From: Tubulanus polymorphus
Lineage: Eukaryota; Nemertea; Palaeonemertea; Tubulaniformes; Tubulanidae
DNA length: 64,000 bases
Assembly: GCF_964204645.1 (NCBI RefSeq)
Contig: NC_134031.1
Location: forward strand, 17,233,307 to 17,297,306
Reading direction: 5' to 3'
Position 1 is the stretch's first letter; each line of letters starts with the position of its first letter. The notes under the pieces were generated by a model. The model saw only the letters and a list, made by a program, of their open reading frames with translations, had not been told where the DNA came from and made no database searches. Shown here one piece after another: positions 11,301 through 25,929 of this stretch. The position numbers were made by a program, and so were the translations under genes.

Positions 11301-14300
11301 ATCCCAAACAATGTATGTATATACATACATGTATACGTCGCGATTTAGCCATTTGCAAATTGCCGCCGCAAGATTTTAAACCACGATCATAATGGGTCGA
11401 ATGCAAGTTATCAAAGAGACACCTCTTCACGAAAATAATGCCGTGCATTTTCTTAATAACCCGCTGTATATTTGCTATATCTCGAGGCTGCGACCACCGA
11501 TCCACGACACGCAGCGTTTATGCTCTTAGCTTTTAGCGATAAAATTGATTCCGCGTCGAGTGCTAAACGTCTATACACAAAATTTCGCCCCCATTAAAAA
11601 AAATACCGGCGAAAATGAACCCATGAAAGTTTTCTTCGATGAAAATTGTTGTGCGTTGCAGATTAGCGCGCCGTAGAAAATCTGCCGATCTCAGCGTGTT
11701 GATTGCGTTTACGGTCGCTCGCACGGTTTTTTTAAATTTAAGCAAATAATTCTTCGTTAGAAAAAGAAATATTCGCGTGATAACCGACATTTTGACGTGG
11801 CGCGTATGATCTTCCCGAGAAGCTTTCCGTGAGAGACGAAGAACGATCAGCTTATTTTATGGAGAAAAATTCTCACGACCGGTATACCGAGTAGAGGAAA
11901 ATGGACTTGAAAATCGTTCGTATAAAACCCTCATAATCGCAATAAATCTCCGATTAACGCGGCTTTACTCAAAAATTCATTACATCACGTATTACTAACA
12001 CAATAACGAAGTTATAAAAACCAGGTTGTTATAACGTCAATTAACTGAGTTCATTAAGGATTAATGGCCAAATCGTGATATTTGTTTGGACGACAATATC
12101 CGATATACATGTAGACCCAAGGAGAAGTGGTTTTCAGTGTTGGGACTTGAAAGATGCACAATAAAATGAATGATTTTGATTTGTCCTATTACCTGACATA
12201 TAATTCGAGCTATATGTACGTGAAGCTATTTTTGAGGTGCCGTCTTTCGCCCCAGTTTTAGATAAACTTGTGTCTCGATGACTTGATCGATCTTTGGAGT
12301 TGCGCCAACGTTTTTTTTCGCTTTTCGGAGATTCGTTTCTGTCGCTGTCCGACTTCCGGTGACGGCTCTTTCCGGAATACGTGTGTCACATTGCAAAACA
12401 TTCGTAGTCAAAACGGGATGCAACGTGAAAAGAAAATAGCCCGCAAAAATACTACGATACTACATTCGTCCATTACGGACGCCTAGCAGGCTTATGCTGA
12501 ATGAGATGGAGAGTTCCCCAAAGTTTACCGATTAGAAAAGGAAATCTATAATGAGTGTTTAATGTATTGTCGCATTAACTCTCGGTATTCTAACCGCGTC
12601 CACCTTGTATCGGTCAATGTAGACCCCGCAGGGCGCGGCACTAGCTACCTAACTATACTTAAATATAACATAAGTTACCTGCGGGTATTATTGATGAAAA
12701 CAAAGGACTCTTGTAAACAGATAATCGATGTGGTTTCGAAGAGTTTGGGAAAATTAGCGCTGTCACATTGCACTGCGTATGTTGCAAATAGACTTAAGTA
12801 CGGCCACTCCGTACACTCTACACATAATGACTAGACCAAGATCATGGTTTCAAAAATCGAATTCAAAGTCGAATAGAACAAAAAAGCTTTTTGTCTCTGG
12901 AGATGGACTGAGTTCTGCACGTCTTATCGCGATCTCTGTGTGCAGTCACGTCGATGTCTTAGCGCTGCGAAAGAAAGAACTCTGTCAGTTGGAATTTTGA
13001 CCGGTGAATATAGCAATTATTTCCGTGGTTAGATTAAATTCCTCGACATCATACCGCTGTATATCGATGCGCCGCAATGGCCAAATTTCTCGGAAAATAC
13101 GACTTGTACCTGAGTACATAATTAACGCGCCAGTAGACGCTTCTGTTTATGACCGCAATGTCCAAACTCTCCCCATAAATTGTCTGAATATGTACATATT
13201 AGCTAGGAAATATGGAAAATATCATTTCATTTTCAATTTGATAGATGGGTATTTTATCCTACTGCAAATTGTAGTGAAATTGCCTTAAGTATGCAGCGGT
13301 TTACGCCCCGAAAAAGATAAACGATACATGGAACGAGTTGTATAACGAAATGAATAAATCATATGAAACCACGCAATTTTTAGTGTTCAAAATGAATAGA
13401 AACATCGGTCGTTTGACAAACAAAAATGTTATCGATCAATTTTTCCCCCGTTCATTCATCATATTCTATCTATTTCATTGTTGTCCATACGAGATTGTCT
13501 ATTCACCACCAAAACGAATTGGTCGATTTAGGAACTTGCCACCGATATACGTAGCAATGACTCTAGCACAAATAATATATGATGATATCTTGAGATGATA
13601 TGATGATGAAGCGAGATCAAGTCATCTGCCAGATATAATCTACAATCGATTTTCTGGCAGACGAAACAACCTATCCGTATTGCGTCCATTCAAGTCGTGG
13701 GTGGTTTAACCAAATCCCCGAAACACCGCAAGATGATTACCAACAGTACACAACATGCTAGCTATGTATAATTGGATCGTGGTGTTATACTGGGTTTAAA
13801 AAAAGCCCGTTGTTGCTTTTACGAAATCAAATCACGTCTGCATGCGTGCTTCCGTCGCCACGTAATGTAGGCCTTGATTGTTCACGGTCGTTGACTTCAC
13901 CGACGATTGGATAGTATGAACAAATTTGAAATCAACGGTGTGTCTAAAAACACGACCGCGTGAGACCAGTTAGAAAAAAATATTTTTTTTTCGTCGGAAA
14001 CATGTAGACCCTGCCAAGATCGTTCGAATGAAACCTTGAGAACGATGTAAGGAGTAAAAGATTATTATTATTTTTTATTCCAAAATGGCCGAAAGCGTCG
14101 GTCGAATCCACTGCTTCGTCGTAGAAATATTAATAGTTTTACGCTTTCGCGACGCCAGCTTTTAAAACGATATCAAAGGCTTTGATCCAAAATAACACAG
14201 GATTTAGTAAAACGAGACCCCGGGCGTTGATAGTCTGATCTCGACATGCCAAATGAAAATTTCTTAAGTGGTTTAAATCCCTGGCGTATCATTGCTAAAA

Positions 14301-17300
14301 TACGATTCGTCTGTTAAAACAACCGTTTGATGGCCGTATCACTCAAGGGCACGCATTTTTCTTGCGATTGACAGTTACAGTTGTAATTGGTTTTGCGAGT
14401 CTTAGGTTTTCTCCAGATCTTTAAGATACCGCGATTGATTTCGACGATATGCCGACGTTAGAAAATCGAATATGGTAGCATTTTCAGTCGGCGGTGAAAT
14501 GGGACATTTTGACGCCTTCGCAGATGAAAATTGAATAAAGGACTACCTGAAAGTACTATTTTCCTTCAATACATTTATTTAGCATGTCGCTACATTTCAA
14601 TGAAGCCAACGCGCGTTCAAAGTATTTCAACAAAGTTACACAAACTGCGAAGATATTTCCAGTCATATCCAGAGAGAATTCTGTCGCAATTCCGGTATAA
14701 TTGCCGGCTTTTTCTTGCTCGGCGGAATCCGGGGTCCGTAATTGAATTAAGAGGTTCACTAAAATCCTATCGCGGATAATTATACCTCACATGCGAGGGC
14801 AACATTAGCAGCGAAAGAAATGACAAGCCACATAACGTCAAAACTCTTTGAGATAACGTCGACGCGATGTATTACCTCGCAGCCACACGGATTCGAGGGA
14901 GCGTCCGAGAAAAATTTTCTACGAACGTCCTTTCCGTTGAGCTCGCCAGAAGACATTTTGGTCTGATTTGGCGACGAACGCAATTAGCTTAATTGATACA
15001 ATACGCGAAACTAATGTATCCACGCATACATTCAATTATAGTCACCCTAAAACTCTCACATTAAAGAAAAATGATACCCCAATTCTACCCCACGAATTAT
15101 TTTAAGTCTAGACCCTAGGGCTGAATACTTTAAATAATTCGCTGAAGCTCCAACTCAGGGAAACAAGGAAACAGGTGACAGAAACATGTTTCAGAGAGTT
15201 TTCCTGTGTCGCGTGTGTTTTGGGCTATAGAAACCTCATTGCCGGATAAAACCAAGTTAAGTAAATCTTTGCGTGACACCGATTTTCACTCCAGACATAA
15301 AGCTGGTCTAAAAGGTCGTACATCCTTGGCAGAAGTTTGAATCATTCAACACTGGTACTGAAGGTTTACTACTCTCTATCCGTTCATCAATTAAAGAAGA
15401 CAGCAAGTGGCAGGAGTCAGTGAATTTTTAATGCACTTGACGTAGTTAATGGGTGAACATCGTAAAATTATTTGCTCGTGAATTCAAGTAGCTCGTACGA
15501 ATATTGCTAGTATGTTTATTACATATTTTGGCGTGCTCGTCAAGTTCTACGACGTAATCAACTTCGTCACCTCTAACTGGAAAACCGCTGAAGCGTATTA
15601 CAGTAACTTACGTAGGGATCATGAATCAAGTATGAGCATATTTCCCACAAGTATAACAACAGTTGAGAGAGGTTTTAGGCACCGCGAGGCGGTACTAATT
15701 GTCGGCGGATGTTCGTCGGTTCTTGAGTTCGCGCGGCTGGCTCCGGGATGTGAGAAAACAGCAAAAAGAATGGAAAACTAACACTCGATTACAACAAGAT
15801 TCGGAAGGCGACATCGTCGAGTCCCACACGCGATTCCCCATCGAGTATTGGACGGCGCGAAGCTTTTCTGTACACCATGAATAATATATACGACCAAACC
15901 GAAATAATCCTTATTTCATCAAACGTATTCGATGACTTCATAATTGAAGAGCGCAGATGACGCTAATGAAATTGGCGATATGGAATAGCAGAAATTCCTA
16001 CATAATTCCTTCGCGTATACCCAAAGCGTTCACGATTTGTTGACGTCTTAGCGGGCCCCCGAGGTGCAAGTGGAGTGTTCGCAAATCTTTCTTTCAGACG
16101 TAGTATGAAAAATTAATAATTAGCTACTAGGAGGCAGTTGGATATGCCAATAGACATTAGCGGAGTGATAGATTTCGAAATACCAGGAACGTTTCGCCTT
16201 CAAAGCTTATATTCGTGCATGACGGTTTCGATACAAATTTCACAACATCTTATTCGCGTCCTAATCGCGGATCGTAGCACGAATAACTTCTTTTTTTTCA
16301 AAGCGCAAATAACAGGTTTTCAAATGCCAGACGTTTCCAGATCAATCGTCGTGATATATTCGTCATTCGGTAAGACTTCGCCTCTCGAAACGACGTGTCA
16401 AATATGGATTGAAAACTAATTATCAACGCCCGTTGGCCAGGCAGAAATATTTGTCACTCGAATGCGGTTTTGCGACATTGATCCCCGGGCCACGGTGGCA
16501 AAAGAATAAGTCTCCAATTTACTACGTGGCGTATAATTCATTTGAGATATTGCAAATTACCAAAATCCGGGATTCGAGCCTAATTATGTTTAAAAGTGAA
16601 TACTATACTCGCAAATCACGAACGTATATTGTTCGATATTGTGATAGGGAATGCAGTGTAACCCGATAGGTATTTGGTACGTGTATGTAAATCTCATGGT
16701 AACTGATTCGGGTGATATTCGATGCCACCGATATTTCCAAATCGTTAATGAAAACGGCTGAATTATGTATAGCAAATCCAGATCAAGTCTCACGCGGGTA
16801 TACACATAATAACTAAATCGCAGCATGATAAACTGTTTATGAAATATAGATGGTTTTGATATGTGATCTGATCCAAAGCGATGTAAAATCACTCCCGCCA
16901 CTGGGAACTGATGGACTGAAATCAGAACCCTGATAAAGGATTCGTTAAAAGTACTTTAAGATCATCTATTCGGGCATTGAGTGACCATAGGTTTTCGCCT
17001 TACGTTTGCAACGATTAGTGAGCTTACGACCGTTCTTATAGATTCAGCTTACCGAGAGCCCGAAGAAGTCCAGTAGATTTTAACTGAATATACCTAATAA
17101 TTAAAACACATAATTGAAAAGCAACTAAACAATTACTGACTTTTGTATGTTCTAGAACAATCTGAAAAAAGTGTAACTTGACTTCAAACATAGAAAACAT
17201 CAATGGTAACTTATTCTAGAATCATCTGAAGAAAATGATAGTTTATTTACAGTAATACTTATTTGTCGCGTTTACCAAGAAAAAAAATATTTGGTGAATA

Positions 17301-20300
17301 TTGCCCTCGACCCTTTGATCTTAGCTATATCATATGCCCAGTTTACGTCATCGGATGAAACAAAATTCTAATTACTGAGAAAAAACACACGGGAGATTCA
17401 GCAATCAGGAAATAAATCAAAAGTGCTGCTTTTCCGTTTCCTAGCAGGAACAAGTTTTGATGTTGCCTTTGAGTTAAATCTTGGCGAGTTTTCAAAGCGA
17501 AGTTTCATTTTCAGGTATTTTCAAAATCTGTGTTACGGGGGAATCGTAACCGCGGCGCCTACCAGTAAGATGGGGGTGTACTTGATCGCGAAAATTTTAA
17601 TAGACTTTATCAACTTTACTATACAAAACTAAAAATGACGCGGTACGATTCCCTATCTATATGGGAAATAAATCCTTTCTATAAATAACAAGTGACCAGT
17701 TTTTACATAAAAAAGAAACTCCAGCTAGTGGTAGTTTTATAGTAGTTTATAGTTTTGATCCAGTATCTAGAATTTCTACTCGGCGTTCTGTTTCGAAATA
17801 TTGAGCCTGAAGTACGCTGACTATAAACACGGAGTGACCAGGTAAGACGTATCCAGTTCCAGAATAATCAGTTTTCACGAACATGTGTTCCAAGCAGCCA
17901 TATAAGAAACGAGCAATCAGCAAATAATTGCCTGCGCACATTTTGGGGGATAATTTAACGCATTCGCCGAAGCGATTATAAAAAGACCAGCTTCGACAAA
18001 AAATGTAACCGCTTGTGGGGGAAATTTCACGATACTTTGCCTTCACAAGCGGCAGCCTGCATTTTTAATCAACGCATACTATAGTGGAACTCAAAGAACA
18101 TTTTTGTCAGATACATTAGAGGGCTTTGAAGCATCGGTGCCAAGCGCGGTACGGATATGCGTTTCGGTTGGCAGTGACGTTAAGAGCGCATTTTGTTGAA
18201 TTGTCGAATCAACTTCAGGATACGAACGCGTGCCCGTCTGATGCAAATACTAAACAACCCGTTCATCCGCAATCTCGTGACAAATTCATTAATTTGCTTT
18301 TAAATCATTAGGCGATCATTTACCGCTCGAGCTTTGACCCGCGCGACAACAGAGAAACGCGACAGAGAGATTTATCGTCGCTTTTTATCGCACACAACCC
18401 GGAAATCCTTATAAAACCGGCACCGATAACGCGATATTGTGCGAGATAAAAGTGACAGTTGAAATTGATTTCTCGTAAAATAAGCAAACAAATGCTTGTA
18501 GCTTCGTAGTAGCAAGAGTCATCCTTAGCTATACGACCTGTTATACCACAAAATGAAATTTATTCATTCATTCTATTCGCGTTTTAGTAAAAACCGTCAT
18601 GTTGTTTTCTGATAATTCGCCAATACGTTGTAGCCGCGATCGCACGAGCGAATTTGGCCCGTGCCAAAAAACGTAGGATCAGGCCTGAGCCAAATTATAG
18701 CACGGGATGGTTGCGTTTGAATTGCAACTGGTTCCGGAAGTGACTCACTTCTCATTGTTCAATATCGAGTGAGTGCAAATTTGAAGTTTGAAGTTTGAAT
18801 GAAGTTGGTGCGGGAAATATGTAAAAACGGGCCATTAACGAATTCGAGTCACTGCGATTTGTCAATAAAATCTCGCATTGGATTGATGGCTCACATGGCG
18901 TCGGTCACGTGATAAACATACAAGGCCGCAAGTTCTCTATAGGTGCGTTACGGTTTTTCAATCTGAAGTATTTGAATGTAATTTTGTCATCGGAATTCTA
19001 CAGTTAGTTTACGAACTTCTTCCCCTAAATCGAATTAAAGCCAGTCTCGGTAGAAGCTTCCGTTTTCGATTTACAACCGCGCGACGAAAAATAGAAAAAA
19101 ATTGCGGTACGCCAAATCTGAACTGATTACCGGAGATTCTCCACACTCGGCGATGTATCGCATTGATTATTTTCACCGGAAGTTGAGAGTCGTACGCCTG
19201 CGCGTATCGTGACGTTGCCCAATTAGATTAAACTGATCGTCGCTGAACGAGATTAACGGCAAATGAAATCGAGAGCGATTTGATTTGAATTCGATTTTGA
19301 TCGTGAGCACGTGTTTCCAGGTTCAATCAATGGAAATTGTAAGCCGCAACACGGAAATCGATCGACATCATTCTCAAGACGTCGTTCCAAAGGCAAGCGT
19401 ATTAATAATAATAATAATAATGATAGTAATAATAAAATGTTCTCGTTATGCACTTTACCGCGCAGTATCCCGCTCTCAAAGCGCTGTCTCCAGGAAATAC
19501 TTCAAAAACAGACGTGTCTTTAAAAGGTTGCGAAATGTTTCTTCATAATCAGGATGGAAATTGGTAGTCTGTTCTAAAGGTCGGGTCCGCGAGTGGAAAA
19601 GGCACGATCGCTATATTTAGTTTTAGAACGGGAAACATGTAAAGCAAGGAAGGTAGATGAGCGAGTATTTTTAGCTGCTAGTTAGCCAGTTACACTTTTT
19701 TCAATGATGAATAATTCAAGAGGATATTTCTGATCTACAACTTCTCTAATTTTTATCGGCTGAGAATCATATGATTCGCTCATAAACCACTCTTTTTACT
19801 AATCTATGCAACATGGGTGTATAATAGAGTCCATAGTCCACTAAGGCCTTATCCTTGGTGACGAATTTTCCCCGAGCAGAATAACGTCACTCATCTTAGA
19901 TGGAAATCAATCAATATTTCAAAAATCATGGTTTGGGATCCATCCTAAATTGTGAGAATATTGCAGATGTTGTATTATAGAAGACGCAGTAAAAAGAAAA
20001 ATCGCATTTATACTTGAACTTAATGCGTCTCGGCGCGTTTAAAAACATCGGTAGCGATCGACTCTATTCAACGACTCGAATTACATCGAATGCGAATCTA
20101 TCATTTACAATGACTACTTTCTAAGCTTCCAGTATCCAATTACTGGTACAATGACAGAAACCTTAGAAGTTTTCCTCGATTCCGAATGTTTTTAAGTACT
20201 ATATAAGCATATTGAGTATAATATTGGCGGTGGAACGTAATTTCAATCGAGTTTAACACTATCGTGGAAATTACGGATGGTATTCTGTTATCGTCGCGGC

Positions 20301-23150
20301 TTGAAAGTTTCCAGCGTTCAATCGAAAGTATTTGAATTGTATTGAATATAGGAAAATATTCCTAAGCATCGCAAGCACTCTGTATTCAATCGAAATTTGG
20401 CCAAATTTTCCAACAGAATTCTGAACAATACCGGTAGCGTCTTCGGGGCAAGGAGAACCAGCTTTAGGCCGGACGGCCTTGAAAGAGCCCCGATTCCATC
20501 AAATCATCATTCGCTAACGAATTAAATCTCGGTCGAGTTGGTTTAATCGGCTGCATATTCATTTTTTGAATCACGTACTTTGATGTGACACGGAGTGCTA
20601 CAATCTTGACTCACTCGCCGAATTAAATCATTCCATTTTCCCATGGTGTCATTTTTTCGTAAACGCAATTCTTACACGAGATAAGACGGGGTTCTTACAC
20701 TATCATATTACGTCATCGCGATTCGATGATTCTTTCTAATATTACTGTTAAACGGCCTACGTTATCGGCGATGAAAAACACGTCGCATTTGCTGAAATAT
20801 CACATATTCTCTACAGAAAACCTGATATCCAACATACATGTAGAACTCAATCCAGGAAACAATTTACCAGGAGTTCAGGTGAACCGATTTAACTCGATTA
20901 GATTGTTCTTCGCATAATTTCTGCTCAGACGCCTTTTCGGGCCACCTTAATGGAAAATTTATCAGCTTAAAAATCTTAACGACAAGAGTGCGGTTGTTGA
21001 ATTAGTCTGAAAACTCGGTGAATATCGAACGAAAGCAGTTTCTTCAAAGCGAAATTCCCTTCGTCAATTGGTAAAACACTATATGAAATTCATATGGGAG
21101 TAATATATACCTTAATGTCGATATTCATTCAATCGCCTTTTCGAAGACCTTAAATGCGTTTTATTGACGCGGAAAAGGTCTAATTCAAAGCGAGAATTTA
21201 ATTCTCCGTTAAGCATTAGTGGCGGTATGAAATTAGAGTTGAAAATGTTCTGCGTAAAAACACTTAAAGTGTATGTAAACTTTTTCTAATGGTAGATTTT
21301 CGTGGGATAGGGAGTTTTAACTTAACCCCCGCATAATAGTCAGGTATCACAAAGGAAGCATCAATCTCGACTTTTCGGTTTGAAAGTATCTAAATGCACA
21401 CGAAGTTACAGGATTTCTAACAACGGAAACATTATTCGACCTTTTTATCGAAAAAATAAATAATAAGCCAGAAAGTTGTCGCAGTTGGTTTTTTTTTATT
21501 CCGACATGAAAGACGTGTATCATGATTGTGCAAGACCGATTTATGCCATTCGTGCAAATTGAACGATTCGTGTAAATTGATTTTTGCTGGCATCCGAAGG
21601 CGCGTAATTAGACCATAAATTAGCAATCGTCACGTCAAGTACTTGTGAGTGGCAAAAATGATAAAGCGCCGACGCAAAGTCGTAATAGTCGCCGTATATT
21701 CGCCGAAATAATCATTTTCGGATAAAGCCACCCGATAATTGAAATGAATTCATACATGTGCGTGTAATCCAATAAAGTTAGATCTTTTTTCTAAATTTTA
21801 GAAAAAAATGTTGGCGAAACAGGACGTTGGGTGAAAGGAACACCATGGAACATGGAACACCGATGGAACACCGATGAGCTATCCCTGCACCTCCACACTG
21901 ACTTCCAAGGACACTCGATGGACCCTAAAGACGCATCGGTACCCACCAGGGAACCACACTAGTTCCAGAGACGAGTCAGAGGAGCCATACAGATCAGGGT
22001 CCACCGCCCAACCCTTACCAGACACGGGAAACGATACCAGCTCCGCCTCGTTTGGGACAATTCAATACGTATACACGCGCATGCGTAGTACATTTACAAG
22101 GATCCATGGATTTGGATGGAAAGCTCCGTTGGAGGCATAAAACCCTTAACGTCGTTTGTCTAGTTGAAATTATCCTTTATCTACCGATAGTTTCACGTTC
22201 AATCCTAGTATTTCACATCACGTGCTTGGTGGAAATCATATCTTCTATCTGCATAACGATGATCGCGTATCATTCTATTTTTAGTCAATATCGAAAGGTC
22301 GTCACTTAATGATACAGTGTCCTTCGAATTTGCATTTCTTCTTATTTCATTCATGTTTACAATGATTTCGCTTTATTTATGAAAAAGGACATATGTCGGA
22401 TATCCGAGCAGCTATATCAAGTTTAGGGCTTGTGGTTGTGCCGTTGGAAACATTCAAGGAGACCTTTTAATGTCTAAATGCATTTCCAAAATAGCTGTGC
22501 ACGAATATCTTTGATAAGAATAGCTGTCGATATCGAAAGGCATTTAAGCAATTCGCTCATAATCTGACCAAATTCTCAGATAGAGCGGTTGACCGTTTCG
22601 CTGACCGTCTAAATCATGTAATGATTATCTTCGCAGAAAAGAGGGCAAAATTGCAGCCATACCGTAAGAGAAGTATATATTTTCTATACCTAAATCTCTT
22701 AATGATTTTTTTCTTTCGGACAAAAGAATTTATTTTTCACTTCTGAATCGACGCGATTGACTCGTCATATACGCGCAATGGTCCATATTTTAAACCAGAA
22801 ATTGGTCGACTGTTGTAAGTAGCCAATTCATGCTTAAGTGAAATTATGACAAATCTTCGGGGAAATTTCCGCGCAAATATCATGTGAACGATGATGGCTG
22901 AATAATTTTCAACGATTTTGAATTGAATTATTGGATATGATCTGCAAACACGAGGCGAGCAAAATGAACTCAATCTTCCCCCGTACGCTACCGACACATT
23001 AATTTGCAACGGGAAATCGTCATATTTTTCGTGGTCGCTATTGTATTTCGCGAGTGTGATTTCCCGTCAATTAGCCCGTAACTACAACCATGATGTGACA
23101 ATCTCCGTGATGTGACGATTAAATACGACAAAAGCTCTCAAGGAAAAAAG
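8400..23150. other. Long gene-free stretch
   Basis: Nearly 15 kb of AT-rich sequence with only short random-looking open frames; I see no domain, signal peptide exon or tRNA. Two places share a small palindromic word TTTAGGCCGGAAGGCCT (about 10044) and TTTAGGCCGGACGGCCT (about 20464). There is a short (AAT)n run near 19405. It may be intergenic or a very large intron of a gene lying outside the window. Confidence 0.4.
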
Positions 23151-23152
23151 AA

Positions 23153-23256
23153 GTGTCCGAAAAGTTTGCTAGTGATACTATTCCTGAAGATGACTATCAG
23201 GATATTTTCGAAACGTCGAATAGTATATTAAACTCATATAGACTTTTCGGACTAGT
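23153..23256. mobile_element. Foldback element with CTGAAGA...GAAACGTC core
   Basis: About 100-bp inverted-repeat element. Outer arms GTCCGAAAAGT (23155-23165) and ACTTTTCGGAC (23242-23252) are exact complements. Inner arms ATACTATTC (23175-23183) and GAATAGTAT (23218-23226) are also exact complements and directly flank CTGAAGA (23184-23190) and GAAACGTC (23210-23217). The layout resembles a type I hammerhead motif like those reported in Penelope-like retroelements, but stem III would be only AC/GT and stem II is poor. No coding capacity. Confidence 0.6.
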
Positions 23257-24085
23257 CTTTCTTTTGTATTGTGAGATTTCTAAACTAACCCGTAACTTAA
23301 AATTTTAAAAGTTTAACTTAGAATTTTTATTCATATTTCAGCCACAGTTGCTGGTGCTTTAATGCAGATATTCATCGTTTTCATTATTCCTTAATCTCGC
23401 TTTACCGATTTACCAAAACGCTCATAATGACAAAGCATTAAAGAAATTAAAAGTGATATTACTTGTTGTAGATGTTTAACAATTAATTGTAGGCCTGTAT
23501 AGCCCATTTAGTTCTGAATCAGGTAATGAAGGAAATTATCACTGAGTTAGATTAGAAAAGAAAATGCATACTTATGCAGTATACGCACTAGTTCAATGAA
23601 GTTTCGAAGAATTTTTTTAAGAATGAAAGGCACTTTCAATCGAATGAGAATTTTACCTTATTGCGTGTGTAGTGAATGGATTTCTTTGAATTTTTCTCAA
23701 CGTTTATCCCTGCGACGCCGATTCGTTCTTGGTGACTTGTTGGCTGCGACCGACGTTTTATCAAGTAATGAACTATCCTCACGAAACGCCAGCGAACGTT
23801 GTCTACCTTTCCGCAGCTTATTGCGTTACAATCCGCCAAGCGACTGTGTCGACGTCATTTAAACGCTAGCAGCCGACCAATCACTAATTAGCATTGCGAG
23901 GAGGTATCCTGCGCGCTGATTTGAGGTTTATGTGCGAACACGTACCGGACGCATAGTAATTTTGTAACGCGTAACCAACAGAAAACGAAAAAATTAAACG
24001 AAGTGAATATAACTTGTCTTTGAGAAACAAGTTCCCGCCGTAGTTGTTGATAGCCCGTACACTCGTGGAGAACAGAGAAAAAGTT

Positions 24086-24250
24086 CAGAATTTTAAAAAT
24101 TAAAAACTTATTTTACCTATCAATAATCAAAATCAAAATACGCGACGTTTCCAAATCTCGCTAGAGATCGGTAATGATGGTTCGAAACGTCGTGTATTTT
24201 GATTTCAATTCATGATAAATATAAATCGTTTTTAATCTTTTGAAATTCTG
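24086..24250. repeat. Head-to-head pair of a GAAACGTCG-bearing repeat
   Basis: Two diverged copies in opposite orientation. The plus copy reads TTCGAAACGTCGTGTATTTT from 24181; the minus copy reads GGAAACGTCGCGTATTTT on the reverse strand. Both continue into TTGATTT..., a TGAT-A-AA segment and TTTTTAAT..TT..AATTCTG. A third copy of the same family stands alone at about 39585-39672. The arms (24086-24152 and 24180-24250) form a large imperfect palindrome around GATCTCTAGCGAGA-type sequence. Confidence 0.65.
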
Positions 24251-24304
24251 TATATATGTATCTTGAATTCATTATTCTCGCCGTAGCATGTGTCATATAA
24301 CTAT

Positions 24305-24533
24305 GGAAGAGCATAGCGGCCATATGAAATATTTTTCGAAGTCGAAGTTTCGACTTAGTTACTCAAAATTTCGACTTTCACACTATGGCGGAACGGTCGT
24401 TTAGCGAGCACGTCGTCGTTATTCAGCGCAAATTAAAAAGTCGAATTTTCAATTAACTTGAAATTTCGACTTTTTAATGTCGAGATTTCATCTCTAAAAA
24501 GATCCGTATGGCCGCTATGTTCTATGTTCTTCC
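24305..24533. mobile_element. MITE-like element with GGAAGA..ATAGCGGCCATA ends
   Basis: About 229 bp bounded by inverted ends. The left end reads GGAAGAGCATAGCGGCCATA; the right end, reverse complemented, reads GGAAGAACAT, a 7-base insertion-like repeat, then AGCGGCCATA. The interior is built of smaller palindromes of AGTCGAAATTTCGACT type repeated several times. No open frame, so a non-autonomous DNA-transposon derivative is the simplest reading. A clean target duplication is not obvious. Confidence 0.6.
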
Positions 24534-25929
24534 GCATATTATAACACCATCAAAGCCCCGCAGAAAAAAACATTCGATATTCGCGAATTTTCTAAAAAGA
24601 GGCGAAATCAAGTGAACCTTCACGAAAATTATTATTATCGTACATTTAGTTTTTTTTTGTAAAATAAAAATGATCCACGCAAATATCAAATTCGCCTTTT
24701 CTCGAATTTACTCAACTATGACTCATATTGACGTTTCTGCACCGACATGGTCGATCCGTGTTAAGTGAGACCACGAACGCCTTTTTATTTCCTAAGGTGC
24801 GACAAACGCAACTATCTCGTGTTGAATTCAGCCTCAGAAATTGACGCCATTTCATTCCTTGCGGTGGTGATTTTTAATTTCGCTGGTCGCAAAAATCGCA
24901 GAATCGATATTGAATAGGAGACTGGGCCGCGGGTGTTTCGCGCTGCCTAAATTTTCAAACGAAGACAATGCGATGTAGAAAATGATTTTCCAAATGATTT
25001 ATCTTTCAACTGAACCAGCGTTGAGATTAGATCACATAATTACATCTGCCGAGCGTTATGGTATACTTTTGAAAGCACATTTTGAAATATATTTTAGACT
25101 TTTCATCAAAGCGTGGTGGTTTTTGTTGTTGTCACGATTTGGCTGAAGGTTGATGACGTTCTATAATAGATCGATTGTTTTCTCGATTCAAACGCGCGGT
25201 TACTTTTGATTCATTTTAGTTCGATGATGACGAATTCAAATATCTGTTGGATGATAAAAACCGCTTAGTCGAGTTGACATTGTCACAGAATGTCCTAAAG
25301 GCTAAACAATACATTTAGAAGATTTTTAGTATATTGTTTTCGATTTTGTTTTTAAGCTATCATTATTTCATATCAATTTCTTGTATATATATAAACATAT
25401 TATTGTTTGGTGAGTTCGATTAGCATAGAAATATTGTTAATTTTAGCAGTATCCACTCAGACATGTATCATCAAATTACTGAGAATGGTACGCGCGTTAC
25501 TTTTGTTTTTGGAAATAAGGGCGTAAGAAATCGAAGCAAAACGAGGTACACGCCCAGAATATTATAGCAAACAAAGAATGATAATCAGACGAAATATAAT
25601 ATAATCATCATATATAATCACGGCAGAAATAATAGATTTTTGGGGGAACAAATCTATTTTGACAGTCATGAGATTATCAAGTTTATTCTAGATTATTTAA
25701 CGCTATAAGACCCGTTATACAAATGTTTTCATATATTGATAACCACTATGCGTTATTTAAGGGGTACGGCATGAATCGATGTGCACTACGTCATCGATAT
25801 TGGCGCTTCAAAATAACCATTACAACTGCGAATTTTGGCGTTCATTTCGTTATTGTACTTCATGACTTTCATGTCATTGGTAAAGAACATTCAATGTACG
25901 TGGTCTACGTCATCAATATTGGGATTACG

